DNA from: RUG11272 sp045226335
Lineage (GTDB): Bacteria > Bacillota > Clostridia > Christensenellales > Aristaeellaceae
Assembly (NCBI GenBank): GCA_045226335.1
Contig: JBGVCH010000037.1
Location: 49,347-113,346, forward strand
DNA length: 64,000 nt
Direction: 5' to 3'
Under the pieces are notes generated by a model. That model was not told the DNA's origin. It ran no database searches and was given only the letters and a program-made list of their open reading frames with translations. A program made the translations under genes and the position numbers. Shown here piece after piece: positions 17,203 through 26,092 of the stretch. The stretch's first letter is position 1, and every line of letters starts with the position of its first letter.

Positions 17203-18176
17203 GCGTTCAGCAGCGCGTCTCCGGGATCTGGCTGATCTCCATGTGCCTTCTGGCCCTGTTCGCCTTCACCTGTTATTTCGTCGCGCAGATGTGGCTGAGC
17301 ATCCTCCGCACGGCCTATCTCACGCTGGTGATCCTGCAGATCCTGGCGCTGACCGTCTATCTGTGGGGCCCCGAAAAACTGAAATACAGGTGGCAGAAGC
17401 TCCTGTACCGCCTTCTGTACGCCTCCTCGTTCTTCGTGATCCCGGCCTTCCTCTTCATCTTCATGGGCCTTGTCTCCCAGTACCATGTCCGGATCCCGGA
17501 CAGCATCCCCGCCGGATCCATGCCGGTGGAGACGATCCTCCCCGCGAACGGCGAGACAACGGTCTATGACACCGGCACGGTCTATGTCATCTTTCCGGCG
17601 TATTCCGGCGTGAGCCTTGTGTGCGAAACGCGCCCGTCCAAAGCGGACGAAAACGTCACCTGGTGCAGCGGCGCGGCGTTTCAGCACGACATCAGCCTGG
17701 GCTTTTCCCACGGGAACATCGACGGCGACCACGCGGCGGACGGCGTTCTCTACGAGAGCCCGTACAACAAGGACAGCTTCGCGGCTTTCACGTTTGCGGA
17801 CGGCCGGTTCTCCTTTGAGTTCGACGATCCCTCCGGGGCCATCCGGGCAGCCGCGGAGGCGGGCGGAAGCGGGTTCATGCAGTTCGGACTGATCCGCGAC
17901 GGGGCGGCCGTCATGGGGATCGAACGCCCCCGGGTGCGCTGCTACCGGGCGCTGGCCGAGCTGAACGGACACCTCTGCGTCATCGATTCCGTCCGAATGA
18001 TCCGGTTCGACGATTTCATGGAAGAACTGCGGCGCCTGGGCGTGACCAACGCCCTGTACATGGACATGGGCGCCGGATGGAATTACTCCTGGTACAGGAA
18101 CGCGGCCGGCCGGGTCGTCACCCTCTTCGGGCTGCCGGTCCCATGGTCGCACAACTGGGTCACTTTCCGGAAATAG
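17199..18176 (+). CDS. Membrane-anchored protein with a possible phosphodiester-glycosidase (NAGPA)-like domain
   Basis: 325 residues. Three N-terminal hydrophobic helices (about 10-30, 36-55 and 68-93) precede an extracellular part. Its end, with NALYMDMGAGWNYSWYR and later PVPWSHNWVTF, is reminiscent of the NAGPA/DUF2233 fold, where a related segment forms the active-site loop; this is inference. The start ATG 17199 overlaps the upstream stop by four bases and follows GGAGAGGAGGG. It is the third gene of the phytase unit, so a role in processing phosphorylated sugars or inositols at the membrane is conceivable. Confidence 0.6.
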   Translation: MSVQQRVSGIWLISMCLLALFAFTCYFVAQMWLSILRTAYLTLVILQILALTVYLWGPEKLKYRWQKLLYRLLYASSFFVIPAFLFIFMGLVSQYHVRIPDSIPAGSMPVETILPANGETTVYDTGTVYVIFPAYSGVSLVCETRPSKADENVTWCSGAAFQHDISLGFSHGNIDGDHAADGVLYESPYNKDSFAAFTFADGRFSFEFDDPSGAIRAAAEAGGSGFMQFGLIRDGAAVMGIERPRVRCYRALAELNGHLCVIDSVRMIRFDDFMEELRRLGVTNALYMDMGAGWNYSWYRNAAGRVVTLFGLPVPWSHNWVTFRK

Positions 18177-18278
18177 CCGTCGCCGGGCCGATCGGAAGGC
18201 CCTGAAGAAGCCGGAACCACGCGGCGGAAGAGCCGGTTCTTCCTGCCGGAAAACACGCAAAAATCGGGAGGGGATGCC

Positions 18279-18848
18279 ATGATCCGCCTGGAGACAGACC
18301 GGTTGATCCTCCGGGATTACACCGAGCAGGACTTTGAGGCCTATTTCAGGCTGAAATCCGACCCGCAGACCATGTATTATCTGCAGGACCTGTGGGTCCA
18401 TTCACGCGCCGAAGCCAGGTCCGACTTCTCTGACCTCCTGTCAGATCAGGCCGCTCCATCCAGGAGATTCTGCTTTCTCCACATGGAACTGAAAGGCTCC
18501 CACGAGCAGGTGGGCAGCATCGGATACACGGTTATCGACAGCACCCCCGTCGGGAAGCTGGTTCATCTGGGATACTTCACGTATCCGAAGCACTGGGGAA
18601 ACGGCTATACCTCGGAAGCCCTGAAGCGGCTGCTGGAATACGCGTTCACGGAAAACAACGTATACCGGGTGACCACCGGCTGCCTGGCGGAGAACAGGGG
18701 TTCGGAGAGGGTCATGCAGAAAAACGGCATGATCCGGGAGGCGGAGCGTCCCGACTATGAATGGCATGACGGGAAGTTGAAGATCCGCCTGGAATACAGA
18801 CTACTCAGGCCCGAATGGGAGAAAGCGCGGGGATCGGCCGCGGAATGA
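18279..18848 (+). CDS. GNAT N-acetyltransferase (RimJ/RimL type)
   Basis: 189 residues, typical of the family that transfers acetyl from acetyl-CoA to amino groups of proteins or small molecules. Marks are TDRLILRDYTEQDFEAYF at the N terminus, the acetyl-CoA loop region HWGNGYTSEALKRLLEYAF (about 107-125), and ENRGSERVMQKNGM (about 142-155). GGGAGGGG lies before the ATG. The stop overlaps the start of the next gene (ATGA). The substrate cannot be told from sequence. Confidence 0.9.
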   Translation: MIRLETDRLILRDYTEQDFEAYFRLKSDPQTMYYLQDLWVHSRAEARSDFSDLLSDQAAPSRRFCFLHMELKGSHEQVGSIGYTVIDSTPVGKLVHLGYFTYPKHWGNGYTSEALKRLLEYAFTENNVYRVTTGCLAENRGSERVMQKNGMIREAERPDYEWHDGKLKIRLEYRLLRPEWEKARGSAAE

Positions 18849-20059
18849 CGGGAGACGGGGATGCACTTATGAATGAGAAGCTCAGCGCCGGAAGGCCCGA
18901 TTACGGCCACTGCCTTGTGAATCTGGCCAACTCGATCCTGCGGGGATTCGGGGCGGAGACCACCGCGGACACGCTGAAGGCCGCGGACGAGGCTCTCGCC
19001 GGAGGGCACCGGAACGTCGTGCTGCTCCTGCTGGACGGCATGGGCGTTTCCATCCTGGAAAAGCATCTCGCGGAGGACGGCTTCTTCCGCTCGCATCTCA
19101 GGGAGATCTACGATTCGGTCTATCCGCCGACGACGGTGGCCGCGACGACCTCCCTGCTGAGCGGCCTGTACCCGAACGAACACGGGTGGCTGGGCTGGGA
19201 TCTGTTTTTCCCCGAGCTGGACAAGAACGTCACGGTGTTCACCAACCGGGACCAGCTGACGGAAAAGAAAGGCGCGGCGCCCTCTGCGGGCGGGAAATGG
19301 GACACCGGCTCCCTGACGGAGCCCCCGCCGGCCGCGAAGTTCAACGTGGCCTTCCGGTACAGGCCCTACAGGAACATTCTGGACAGGATCAACGAGGCCG
19401 GCGGGCTCGCCTTTGCCTCCATGCCGTATCTGCCGCCTTTCCCGAACACGCTGGAGAAAGTGTTGGCCCGCATCAAAACGCTCTGCAGAGAGCCCGGGCG
19501 GAAGTTCATCTACGCCTACTGGAACGAGCCCGACTCGACGATGCACCGGACCGGGACCATGAGCGCCCAGGCGCACGACCTGGTTGTTTCCATCGAGGAA
19601 AAGGTGCGGGCGCTGGCCGCGGACCTTCCGGACACCCTGCTGCTGGTCACCGCCGATCACAGCCATGTGGACAGCCAAAACCTCTGCATCCTCGATCATC
19701 CCGAGGTACTGAACTGCCTTGTCCGCATGCCGTCCCTGGAGCCGCGCACGCTGAATCTCTTCGTCCGGGAAGCGTGCATCGAAGCTTTCCCGGCGATCTT
19801 CCGGAAGCACTTCGGGGATGATTTCCTGCTGCTGACCAGGGAGGAGGTACTCCGGGAGAGGCTGTTCGGCATCGGAACCGACCGCCCCGGATTCCCGGAA
19901 AGCATCGGGGATTATGTGGCGCTGGCCGTGTCGGACCGTTCCATCTTCAACACGCATTACGAGGCGCAGGCCATGCCCGGGGCCCACGCCGGCCTGACGG
20001 CGGAGGAGACCCGGATCCCGCTGATCGTGGCGGGAAGGGCGCGCGAGCCGCAGTTGTGA
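18845..20059 (+). CDS. Alkaline-phosphatase superfamily hydrolase (type I phosphodiesterase/nucleotide pyrophosphatase-like)
   Basis: About 404 residues with no signal peptide. Metal-binding motifs appear in family order: LLLLDGMG (first Asp), PPTTVAATTSLLSG (nucleophile Thr), ADHSHVD and PGAHAGLT. These enzymes cleave phosphodiesters or phosphoesters with two metal ions. The start ATG 18845 overlaps the GNAT stop by four bases and suggests coupling. An in-frame ATG at 18869 with GGGG 8 bases upstream is an equally likely start. The substrate is unknown. Confidence 0.82.
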   Translation: MTGDGDALMNEKLSAGRPDYGHCLVNLANSILRGFGAETTADTLKAADEALAGGHRNVVLLLLDGMGVSILEKHLAEDGFFRSHLREIYDSVYPPTTVAATTSLLSGLYPNEHGWLGWDLFFPELDKNVTVFTNRDQLTEKKGAAPSAGGKWDTGSLTEPPPAAKFNVAFRYRPYRNILDRINEAGGLAFASMPYLPPFPNTLEKVLARIKTLCREPGRKFIYAYWNEPDSTMHRTGTMSAQAHDLVVSIEEKVRALAADLPDTLLLVTADHSHVDSQNLCILDHPEVLNCLVRMPSLEPRTLNLFVREACIEAFPAIFRKHFGDDFLLLTREEVLRERLFGIGTDRPGFPESIGDYVALAVSDRSIFNTHYEAQAMPGAHAGLTAEETRIPLIVAGRAREPQL

Positions 20060-20110
20060 TATGAAAAAGCAGACTTTATGATGACCGGACAGAAAGGCGG
20101 CACGCTGATC

Positions 20111-20428
20111 ATGCGGAAACTGTTGAAACGGGACTTCTCAACCGTCACCGCCTGCGGTGAGTGCTGCACCGGGTGCCCGAAGAAGCTGGACGGCAGGTGC
20201 CCGGGCTGCATCGAGGCGGACGGCCGTGTGCCGGAGTGGAAAGCGTCGGGCCGATGCAGGGTCCATGCCTGCACCAGGGAACATGACGTGCCGTTTTGCG
20301 GACTGTGCGCGGAATTTCCGTGCGAAAAGCTGCCGGAGCTGATCTCCTGGAATCCCGGCATCAAGGAGCACATGGCCGCCCTGAGGGATGAATACCGGCA
20401 GGCCCAAGGGAGGGATGAAAAGCAATGA
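20111..20428 (+). CDS. DUF3795 cysteine-rich protein
   Basis: A small soluble protein of about 105 residues with the DUF3795 cysteine pattern: CGECCTGCPKK, RCPGC, HACTREHDVPFCGLC and FPCEKL. The cysteines probably bind metal. MRKLLKRDF at 20111 is chosen because AAAGGCGG precedes it; an in-frame ATG at 20078 has no binding site. The stop overlaps the start of the next gene. It is common in Clostridia beside small regulatory or DinB-like genes; its function is unknown. Confidence 0.8.
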   Translation: MRKLLKRDFSTVTACGECCTGCPKKLDGRCPGCIEADGRVPEWKASGRCRVHACTREHDVPFCGLCAEFPCEKLPELISWNPGIKEHMAALRDEYRQAQGRDEKQ

Positions 20429-20949
20429 ACAGCCTGTGCATGATCATCAAAGGCATGGTGAAGCCCAATTTCCTGAACATCCGGACGTCGATCCGGACCT
20501 ATGACCGGGATGCCCTGTGCTGCGGCGCCCCCTGCTGGCGGTGGGCCTACCACGCCCTCCACTCCGCGGACAAATGGTTCATCAATCCGTGCGTCTATGA
20601 CGAGCCGCCGTTTCACGAGGAAGGCCTGGACAACCCGGACAAGCCCGCTTCCGTTGTGCTGACGGATGAACAGCTTCTGGATTATCTCGGTCAGATCGAG
20701 CGGAAAACCTACGACTATCTGGATTCGCTGACGGACGAGATGCTCCGCGAGTGTCCGGAGAACTGTGAGCACACACGGATGGAACTGGTGCTGCGGCAGT
20801 TCCGCCATCTCTCCTTCCACACCGGGATGCTGAACGGCCAGACGGCTGTGGCGACGGGGAAATTCCCGATGTGGGTGTCCCAGACCGACAAATTCGTGGA
20901 TGACGGGATCCTCTTCGGCCGATACCGGAAAGGACAGGTGACGAGATAG
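20425..20949 (+). CDS. DinB-like superfamily protein
   Basis: 174 residues of mainly helical sequence. It carries LLDYLGQIERKTYDYLDSLTDE and later LVLRQFRHLSFHTGML, the histidine-bearing helix arrangement of DinB/YfiT-like four-helix proteins, which bind a metal. Members act in thiol or small-molecule chemistry. The start overlaps the DUF3795 stop (ATGA), and the pair is probably translated together. The enzymatic role is not predictable. Confidence 0.7.
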   Translation: MNSLCMIIKGMVKPNFLNIRTSIRTYDRDALCCGAPCWRWAYHALHSADKWFINPCVYDEPPFHEEGLDNPDKPASVVLTDEQLLDYLGQIERKTYDYLDSLTDEMLRECPENCEHTRMELVLRQFRHLSFHTGMLNGQTAVATGKFPMWVSQTDKFVDDGILFGRYRKGQVTR

Positions 20950-21015
20950 TTTGCCCGAAGTCAGCCGTCCGAAAAAGCGATCCTCCCGCTTCCAGTCCGA
21001 CATGAGGTGATGACC

Positions 21016-21465
21016 ATGCTGGTTTCCACGAAAGGCCGGTACGCGATCCGGATGCTGCTGGATCTCGCCGTGTACCAGGGGGACGGCTATGTCCCCATGC
21101 GGGATATCGCCGCCCGCCAGCAGATCTCCAAGAAATACCTTGAAGCCCTGACCGGCCCCCTGGCTTCGGCCGGCGTCCTGGGGATCCGGCGCGGGAAGAC
21201 CGGCGGCTACCGTCTGCTGGCCTCTCCGGATCAGGTGAGCCTCTGGGACATCATCTGCCTGACAGAAGGGCCCCCGCACGCGGTCACCTGTCTGGAACGG
21301 CCGGAGAACACCTGCGCCCGCTGCGGGTTCTGCATGACCCTGCCGGCCTGGGAGGGACTGGAGAAGACCGTCCGCGAGTACCTGGAATCGGTCACGCTGC
21401 GGCAGCTGATGGATCAGGCCAGGCCCCAGCCGCCGAACCCGGAGGATTACCCCTGCGGCGTGTAA
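21016..21465 (+). CDS. Rrf2-family transcriptional regulator with C-terminal cysteines
   Basis: About 149 residues. The winged-helix domain (MLVSTKGRYAIRMLLDLA, then ISKKYLEALTGPL and GIRRGKTGGYRL) is that of Rrf2/IscR proteins. The segment TCLERPENTCARCGFC (about 95-110) carries the cysteines that in IscR-type members hold an Fe-S cluster, so it may sense iron-sulfur status or redox. The start ATG 21016 follows GAGGTGA by 5 bases. It is the last plus-strand gene of this run and no isc/suf genes are in view. Confidence 0.9.
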   Translation: MLVSTKGRYAIRMLLDLAVYQGDGYVPMRDIAARQQISKKYLEALTGPLASAGVLGIRRGKTGGYRLLASPDQVSLWDIICLTEGPPHAVTCLERPENTCARCGFCMTLPAWEGLEKTVREYLESVTLRQLMDQARPQPPNPEDYPCGV

Positions 21466-21477
21466 TCGTTCAGAAAA

Positions 21478-21900
21478 CCAAGTGAAACAAAGGGGTTTCG
21501 CGGTCTGCGGAACACGATTGGAGGCCGGCCGCGGAGAAACGTGAGGCTGCCCCCTCTGTCGTCTGCGGACGACATCTCCCCAGCAAGCTGAGGAGAAGGG
21601 GAGCAGGGGCGGCATGGCCGCAGCCGGAACGGAACCTCTCGGCCGCTGCAGTGGCATCCCCCTTTTTCGGAAGATCGGGTCTCGATAACCCGCACACTTA
21701 TGGCAGCAATCGAAGCCGCTCCTGCCGACAAGGGCCCTCTCCGCCGCCGCGGGCGGCACCTCTCCCAGAGGGAGAGGCAGGGGCTGCCGCCGTGCCTCAC
21801 ATTTCCCCGGAACTCTGTTCACCCCGGCGCACCAACCCTCGCTCCACCTCTGGGGGAGCTGGCGCCGCAGTGCCTGAGAGGGCACGCCGGGAGCTTCCCC
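21478..21900. repeat. Mosaic intergenic repeat region, second copy
   Basis: The gap of about 560 bases between the Rrf2 gene and the ECF gene has no credible gene. It begins with AAGGGGTTTCGCGGTCTGCGG, shared with the repeat at 39.09 kb. It continues with a CCCTCTGTCGT...GACATCTCCCC module and with the CTCTCCCAGAGGGAGAG and GGGGGAGCTGGCGCCGCAG blocks known from 5.06-5.19 kb. Confidence 0.7.
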
Positions 21901-21953
21901 ATCACCCAAGGCCTCCGATCCCATCCCGTTTATCTCCTTGTCACGCCCCCTCG

Positions 21954-21993
21954 AAAAGAGACCGTCTGCCTTCAAAACAGCCGGTCTCCTTTT
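21954..21993 (-). terminator. Terminator of the cystine-transport operon
   Basis: GAGACCG (21958-21964) pairs with CGGTCTC (21982-21988). On the minus strand the second arm is followed by TTTT. It lies 36 bases beyond the stop of the ECF S-component gene. Confidence 0.75.
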
Positions 21994-22028
21994 GATGATG
22001 TCTTTCCTCCCCCGGGGCCGTTTCCACC

Positions 22029-22568
22029 TCACCGCCCGCGCAGGATCTGCTGAAAGGCATACCGGACGCGCATGGGGTAGAGCATAATGATGGACGCCAC
22101 CGCCCCGAAACCGCCCTGCAGGATCTCAAAGGGCAGCTTGATGACGGCATACTCCGGCGTCGAATACACATAGGCCCGGCCGAGGGTGTAGCCGATGACC
22201 ATGATCACCGCGCCTGCCGTCACTGCCAGGGACGATGTCAGCACGGGCCTTTGGCCTTCCAGGCGGCGGGCGATCACGGACACCGCGACCGCCTGCAGGC
22301 CGTGGGTCACCAGGGAGACAAACATGGGCGCCGGGTAGAAGAAGAAGTCGCCCAGGAAGGAGCCCACACCGCCGACGATGAAAGCCGCCACGGGGTCCAG
22401 CAGGATCGCCGCCGTATTGATGACGGCGTCGCAGAAATACAGGTGGCCGCCGGGGACGGGAATGCTGAAGATGCTGAGGGACAGGACGATGTTCAGGCCC
22501 ATCAGGAGGGCCGAGACGGTCAGCCAGGAGACGGAGCCCCGGCGCAGGGTTGCGGTTCTTCCGGTCAT
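22029..22568 (-). CDS. ECF transporter S component
   Basis: 179 residues with about five to six membrane helices. The segment GGVGSFLGDFFFYPAPMFVSLVTHGLQA (quoted in parts: GGVGSFLGDFF and APMFVSLVTHGLQA) is typical of substrate-binding S components of energy-coupling-factor vitamin transporters. The ATPase and T genes (ecfA, ecfT) are not in the window, so it would share them. ATG 22568 is chosen because GAGGTG is 6 bases upstream; GTG 22577 is the longer alternative. It follows the double thioredoxin-like gene by 66 bases and looks like the last gene of that operon. The vitamin is unknown. Confidence 0.82.
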   Translation of the reverse strand: MTGRTATLRRGSVSWLTVSALLMGLNIVLSLSIFSIPVPGGHLYFCDAVINTAAILLDPVAAFIVGGVGSFLGDFFFYPAPMFVSLVTHGLQAVAVSVIARRLEGQRPVLTSSLAVTAGAVIMVIGYTLGRAYVYSTPEYAVIKLPFEILQGGFGAVASIIMLYPMRVRYAFQQILRGR

Positions 22569-22634
22569 CAGGATCACCTCACACTTTTCTTTCGGAGGGG
22601 CACGGTTCTGCGCCGCACCCCTCCGAAGGTCGGA

Positions 22635-24020
22635 TTACTCGGCGGGACGGACGGCCTCGCGGCCGGTCAGCGCGGCCCAGGCCTCGAAGACCGCGTAGGT
22701 CGCGTCAGTGTAGGCCTTGTAATTGGCCTCGCTGTAGACATAGTCTTCCCGGGTCTCGTCCAGGGTCAGCATGATCTCCGCGTAAGCCGAGATCGGGATA
22801 AAGTGGGCGTATTCATCCTCCAGGCCCTTGGTGTAGACCAGCAGATAGGGCACCTGGAGCTTCTGCGCGGTGATCGTCTCGCCGTCGGCGTTCTCGTAAT
22901 GGATGGTGTTGCCGCTCTCCAGGGTGTACTCGGTCTCCAGATTGTGGAAGAAATCCAGCACCAGGTCGACATACAGGCTCACCAGCTCATTGCTGTTGTC
23001 CCGGATGTGCAGGTCCCGCTCATAGCCCCAGAAGCGACGGGCATAGCCGCCGTCCAGCTTGGTATCGAAGTTGTAGACCGTGACGCCATTGGCGACGGCG
23101 TAGTCGTTCACGATCTTCACCACGGCCTGGGTGTTGGGGCACCAGCTGCCGCCCAGGAACAGGATAACCGTGCCTTCCCGGTCCAGCAGCCACCGGAGCT
23201 GGCGATAGGTCACGGTTTCGATGGCGATCGCTTCGTCGGCCGCGAAGAGTTCCCGTCCGCTCTTCTCGTTGTAGGAGAGGCGGATATAGTCCGCGTCGGT
23301 GAAGGGGGTCAGGGTGACCTGCGCCGCCGCCGCGAAGACTTCGTCCCGGAGCAGCTGCTTGTACGCGTCGACGGCCGCCTGATTCACGCCGTCCTCCGTG
23401 ACGAAGTCGCCCCTCACCTTCATCAGCTCCAGGCCGGCCACGATGGGCGCGGGCGTTCCGTCCTCTCCCACGTGATCCTTGTTGTACAGGAAGAGGAAGG
23501 GCACCTGCACCTTCGGGACGGTGACCGCCTCCCCCGCGGCATTGGTGTAGGTCACGGCGAACTCCGTATCCGCCTTGTATTCCACAAAGTCGTTCAGGTT
23601 GGTGAGCCAGCGGGTGACGATCTCGCCGTAGAGGTAGTTGAAATGGCTGCCGGCGATCTCGACGCCCTGGGACTGGGCGCCGGCGGTCTCCCGGATGTGG
23701 GAGGAGCGGGATGTGCCGTCCAGGCGGAAGTCCAGATTGTAGATGGTCGTGACGCCGTATTCTTTGGCGACCTCGTTGATGTACCCGATCACCGGGGTGG
23801 TGTTCCCGCACCAGCTGCCGCCCAGCAGGAACAGATAGTTCCCCTCCTGCCGGAACAGGTAGTAGGCTTCCTCCAGGGTCACGGACTGATAAACGGAGGC
23901 CTCATCCTCCAGATAGGCGTAGTCGCTGTTGTAATAGGCGGACTGGAGGCCGTCAGCGGAAGCGGCCGCGGCGGCCAGCAGCATGGCAATGGTCAGAATG
24001 GCGGATAAAATGCGTTTCAT
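22635..24020 (-). CDS. Secreted protein with two thioredoxin-like domains, each with one active-site cysteine
   Basis: 461 residues with a signal peptide (1-22). Two homologous halves each contain a thioredoxin-like strand and loop: YLFLLGGSWCGNT (Cys71) and VILFLGGSWCPNT (Cys294). Both are followed by NEVAKEYGV or NDYAVANGV and a strand with NLDFRLDG or NFDTKLDG. In classical thioredoxins the motif is CxxC; here the second cysteine is Thr, so simple disulfide exchange is unlikely, while trapping or reductive attack by one cysteine remains possible. The gene lies between a small anchored protein and the ECF gene, in the operon headed by a cystine-type symporter. Confidence 0.8.
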   Translation of the reverse strand: MKRILSAILTIAMLLAAAAASADGLQSAYYNSDYAYLEDEASVYQSVTLEEAYYLFRQEGNYLFLLGGSWCGNTTPVIGYINEVAKEYGVTTIYNLDFRLDGTSRSSHIRETAGAQSQGVEIAGSHFNYLYGEIVTRWLTNLNDFVEYKADTEFAVTYTNAAGEAVTVPKVQVPFLFLYNKDHVGEDGTPAPIVAGLELMKVRGDFVTEDGVNQAAVDAYKQLLRDEVFAAAAQVTLTPFTDADYIRLSYNEKSGRELFAADEAIAIETVTYRQLRWLLDREGTVILFLGGSWCPNTQAVVKIVNDYAVANGVTVYNFDTKLDGGYARRFWGYERDLHIRDNSNELVSLYVDLVLDFFHNLETEYTLESGNTIHYENADGETITAQKLQVPYLLVYTKGLEDEYAHFIPISAYAEIMLTLDETREDYVYSEANYKAYTDATYAVFEAWAALTGREAVRPAE

Positions 24021-24045
24021 GGTTTTCTCCCTTTCTCTCTCATTT

Positions 24046-24552
24046 TCAGCAGAGCTCGATCTCTTGGGGTTCAGCGGGGCTCTCGGGCGCCCCGGCCGGT
24101 GTGTCGGTGGTCAGCTTGTCGGCATACCGGGCTTCGATGTCGGTCAGGTCCTGATAATTGTGGATCAGGCCGGCGTCCTCCGCGGTGAAATAATGGTCGT
24201 ATGCCTCCCGGGCGTCCGCCAGGTACAGCAGGATGGTCTCCTCCGGTTCCTTGTCGCGCCAGGCCCTGTACAGCCGCGTGATGGCGCGTTCCGTATACCG
24301 GACCTTGGCCTCGCGGAGCCGTTCAAGGTTCTCCACGCGATCCGTCAGGTGCAGGTTCGGATCCGCCGCCGCGATGGCAGCGTCCGCCCGGTCGATCCGC
24401 ACCCGGGATTCATCGGAATACGTCACGTCCCCGATGGCGTCGATGGCATCCGTGATGGCTTGGACGCCGTGGTTCGCCGAGGCGAGGGCCAGGACGCCGA
24501 TGATCCCGGCGATCAGGATGAGGGCAGCCAGCAGCATGATCTTCCGCTTCAT
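24046..24552 (-). CDS. Small membrane-anchored helical protein
   Basis: 168 residues, not recognised. One N-terminal hydrophobic helix (about 5-25) is followed by charged helices (RVENLERLREAKVRYTERAI and similar). Its start overlaps the stop of the symporter gene by four bases, so it is probably translated together with it. It could be an accessory subunit of the transporter, but nothing in the sequence proves that. Confidence 0.7.
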   Translation of the reverse strand: MKRKIMLLAALILIAGIIGVLALASANHGVQAITDAIDAIGDVTYSDESRVRIDRADAAIAAADPNLHLTDRVENLERLREAKVRYTERAITRLYRAWRDKEPEETILLYLADAREAYDHYFTAEDAGLIHNYQDLTDIEARYADKLTTDTPAGAPESPAEPQEIELC

Positions 24553-25937
24553 TGCGGCACCACCTCCTCGCTCCCGGTCCTGACGTCGTTGAAGACCGTG
24601 TCGTCGATCAGACCGTTCTCCCTGGCCACCGCCACCGTGGCGATGGCTGCGGAGGAGACATTGTTCGTGGTCCGGATCATGTCAGAGATGGTGTTGATGG
24701 GCTGCATCAGGATCACCGCGCCGATGGGCAGGCCGATGGCGCTGAAGAGGCCGATGGCGGAAACCACCGCGATCCCCGGGACCCCGGCGCTGCCGACGGA
24801 CAGGAGAAGCGTCACCAGCGCCAGCTGGATCAGCTCGGCCGCGCCCCAGGGCAGGCCCACGGCGTGGACGTAGAACAGCACCAGCAGCACCGTCCAGATG
24901 CAGGTGCAGCCCGGCATGCCGATGGTGGTGCCCAGGGACGCCGTGAAGTTGGCCGCTTCCTCAGAGACGCCCATGTCGTCCTTCAGCGTGCGCACGTTCA
25001 CGGGCAGGGTCCCAATGCTGGACTGGGTGGTAAAGGCGGTGGCCTGCACCGGCAGGAGCTTGCGGAAGAACCGCACCGGCGACAGATGCGCCGCGAACCG
25101 GACGATCAGGCCGCCCGCGATCCAGGTGTGGACGATGCACACGCCGTAGATCAGTGCCATCAGGGCCAGTAGCTGCAGCATGTTCTGCCAGTTGTTCAGC
25201 AGCTTGCCGGCGGACACGGCGATCAGGCACAGCACCGCGTAGGGGGTCAGGTGGATCAGCACCCGCAGGATCTTGAAGACAACCTTCCGCGTCGCCTCGA
25301 CGAAATCTGCGAAAGGCTTCACCTTCTCCTCCCCCTGCTTGCGGGCCACGGCGAGGTACGCGGCGGCAATGGCCACGCCGGCAATGATGATGGCCGGCAC
25401 GTTGTTCTGAGCGATGTCCCCCACCACATTGGAGGGCAGCAGATCCATCAGCACTTGATCGAAGGGTCTCGTGAGACCGGCGTAAGCGCTGACCGTTCCG
25501 GCGTCCAGGCCGCTCAGATTTGCAAACACGCTCCCGGCGCCGCGCCCGATCTGGGTCAGCTCCGCCGCCGCAATGCTGAGGACGATGGCGATGGCCGCCT
25601 GGAACATGAGCCAGAAGACGCTCCGCAGGCCCACCTTCCGCACGTCGGCCTTGCCATGCAGCTTGATGAAACCGGAGACGATGGACAGCAGGATCACCGG
25701 CGCCACCATGAGCATCAGCAGGCGGATGTAGACATTTCCCAGGAAGTCCACCCACTTGAGCCAGGCGTTGTCCTCCGACGCGAAGAGCACGCCGATCCCG
25801 ATGCCCAGCGCCAGGGCGATCAGGATGATGGGTGTCCATCCGAGTTTTTTGGACAGGATGCTGATCAGCACAAACGCCGCCAGCGTCACGGCCAGCGCCA
25901 GGTACGGCATCCAGTGGATACGGAACAGGAATTCCAT
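24549..25937 (-). CDS. Dicarboxylate/amino acid:cation symporter, TcyP-like (probable L-cystine uptake)
   Basis: 462 residues with about eight to nine membrane helices of the DAACS fold. TTQSSIGTLPVNV (helical-hairpin serine-rich motif) and GTTIGMPGCTCIW are close to what is known of TcyP-type cystine symporters, and the length matches TcyP. MQPINTISDMIRTTNNVSS near the C terminus is the family substrate/cation site. ATG 25937 is chosen for AGAAGGG five bases upstream. It heads an operon with the anchored protein, the double thioredoxin-like protein and an ECF component. Two Cys/Met-rich leader frames and two terminators precede it, which fits control by sulfur amino acids. Confidence 0.85.
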   Translation of the reverse strand: MEFLFRIHWMPYLALAVTLAAFVLISILSKKLGWTPIILIALALGIGIGVLFASEDNAWLKWVDFLGNVYIRLLMLMVAPVILLSIVSGFIKLHGKADVRKVGLRSVFWLMFQAAIAIVLSIAAAELTQIGRGAGSVFANLSGLDAGTVSAYAGLTRPFDQVLMDLLPSNVVGDIAQNNVPAIIIAGVAIAAAYLAVARKQGEEKVKPFADFVEATRKVVFKILRVLIHLTPYAVLCLIAVSAGKLLNNWQNMLQLLALMALIYGVCIVHTWIAGGLIVRFAAHLSPVRFFRKLLPVQATAFTTQSSIGTLPVNVRTLKDDMGVSEEAANFTASLGTTIGMPGCTCIWTVLLVLFYVHAVGLPWGAAELIQLALVTLLLSVGSAGVPGIAVVSAIGLFSAIGLPIGAVILMQPINTISDMIRTTNNVSSAAIATVAVARENGLIDDTVFNDVRTGSEEVVPQ

Positions 25938-25965
25938 GTCGACCCTTCTTTCCTTGATGCGAATC

Positions 25966-25995
25966 GAACAGAAAACGGCACCCGTGCGGATGCCG
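25966..25995 (-). terminator. Attenuator-type terminator 2, just before the symporter gene
   Basis: On the minus strand CGGCATCC pairs with GGGTGCCG (8 bp with one U-G pair, loop GCAC; 25976-25995), followed by TTTTCTGTT. It lies between the second leader frame and the symporter binding site, so it would control read-through into the operon. Confidence 0.7.
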
Positions 25996-26017
25996 CCGTG
26001 AGAGCGCAAAGCGCTGT

Positions 26018-26092
26018 TCAGACCGTGGCACGCGCACACAAGCGGAGCTGCCGGCGGCAGCCCATCCTACACATCCGCTGAGACATCTTCAT
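26018..26092 (-). CDS. Leader peptide 2, 24 residues, Cys/Met-containing (candidate)
   Basis: The frame reads MKMSQRMCRMGCRRQLRLCARATV in two parts: MKMSQRMCRMGC then RRQLRLCARATV. Seven of 24 residues are Met or Cys. GGGAGA lies 7 bases upstream of the ATG. Terminator 2 starts 23 bases beyond the stop. It is in frame with a longer reading frame to 26200 that lacks a binding site. It is a less certain gene than leader 1. Confidence 0.5.
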   Translation of the reverse strand: MKMSQRMCRMGCRRQLRLCARATV

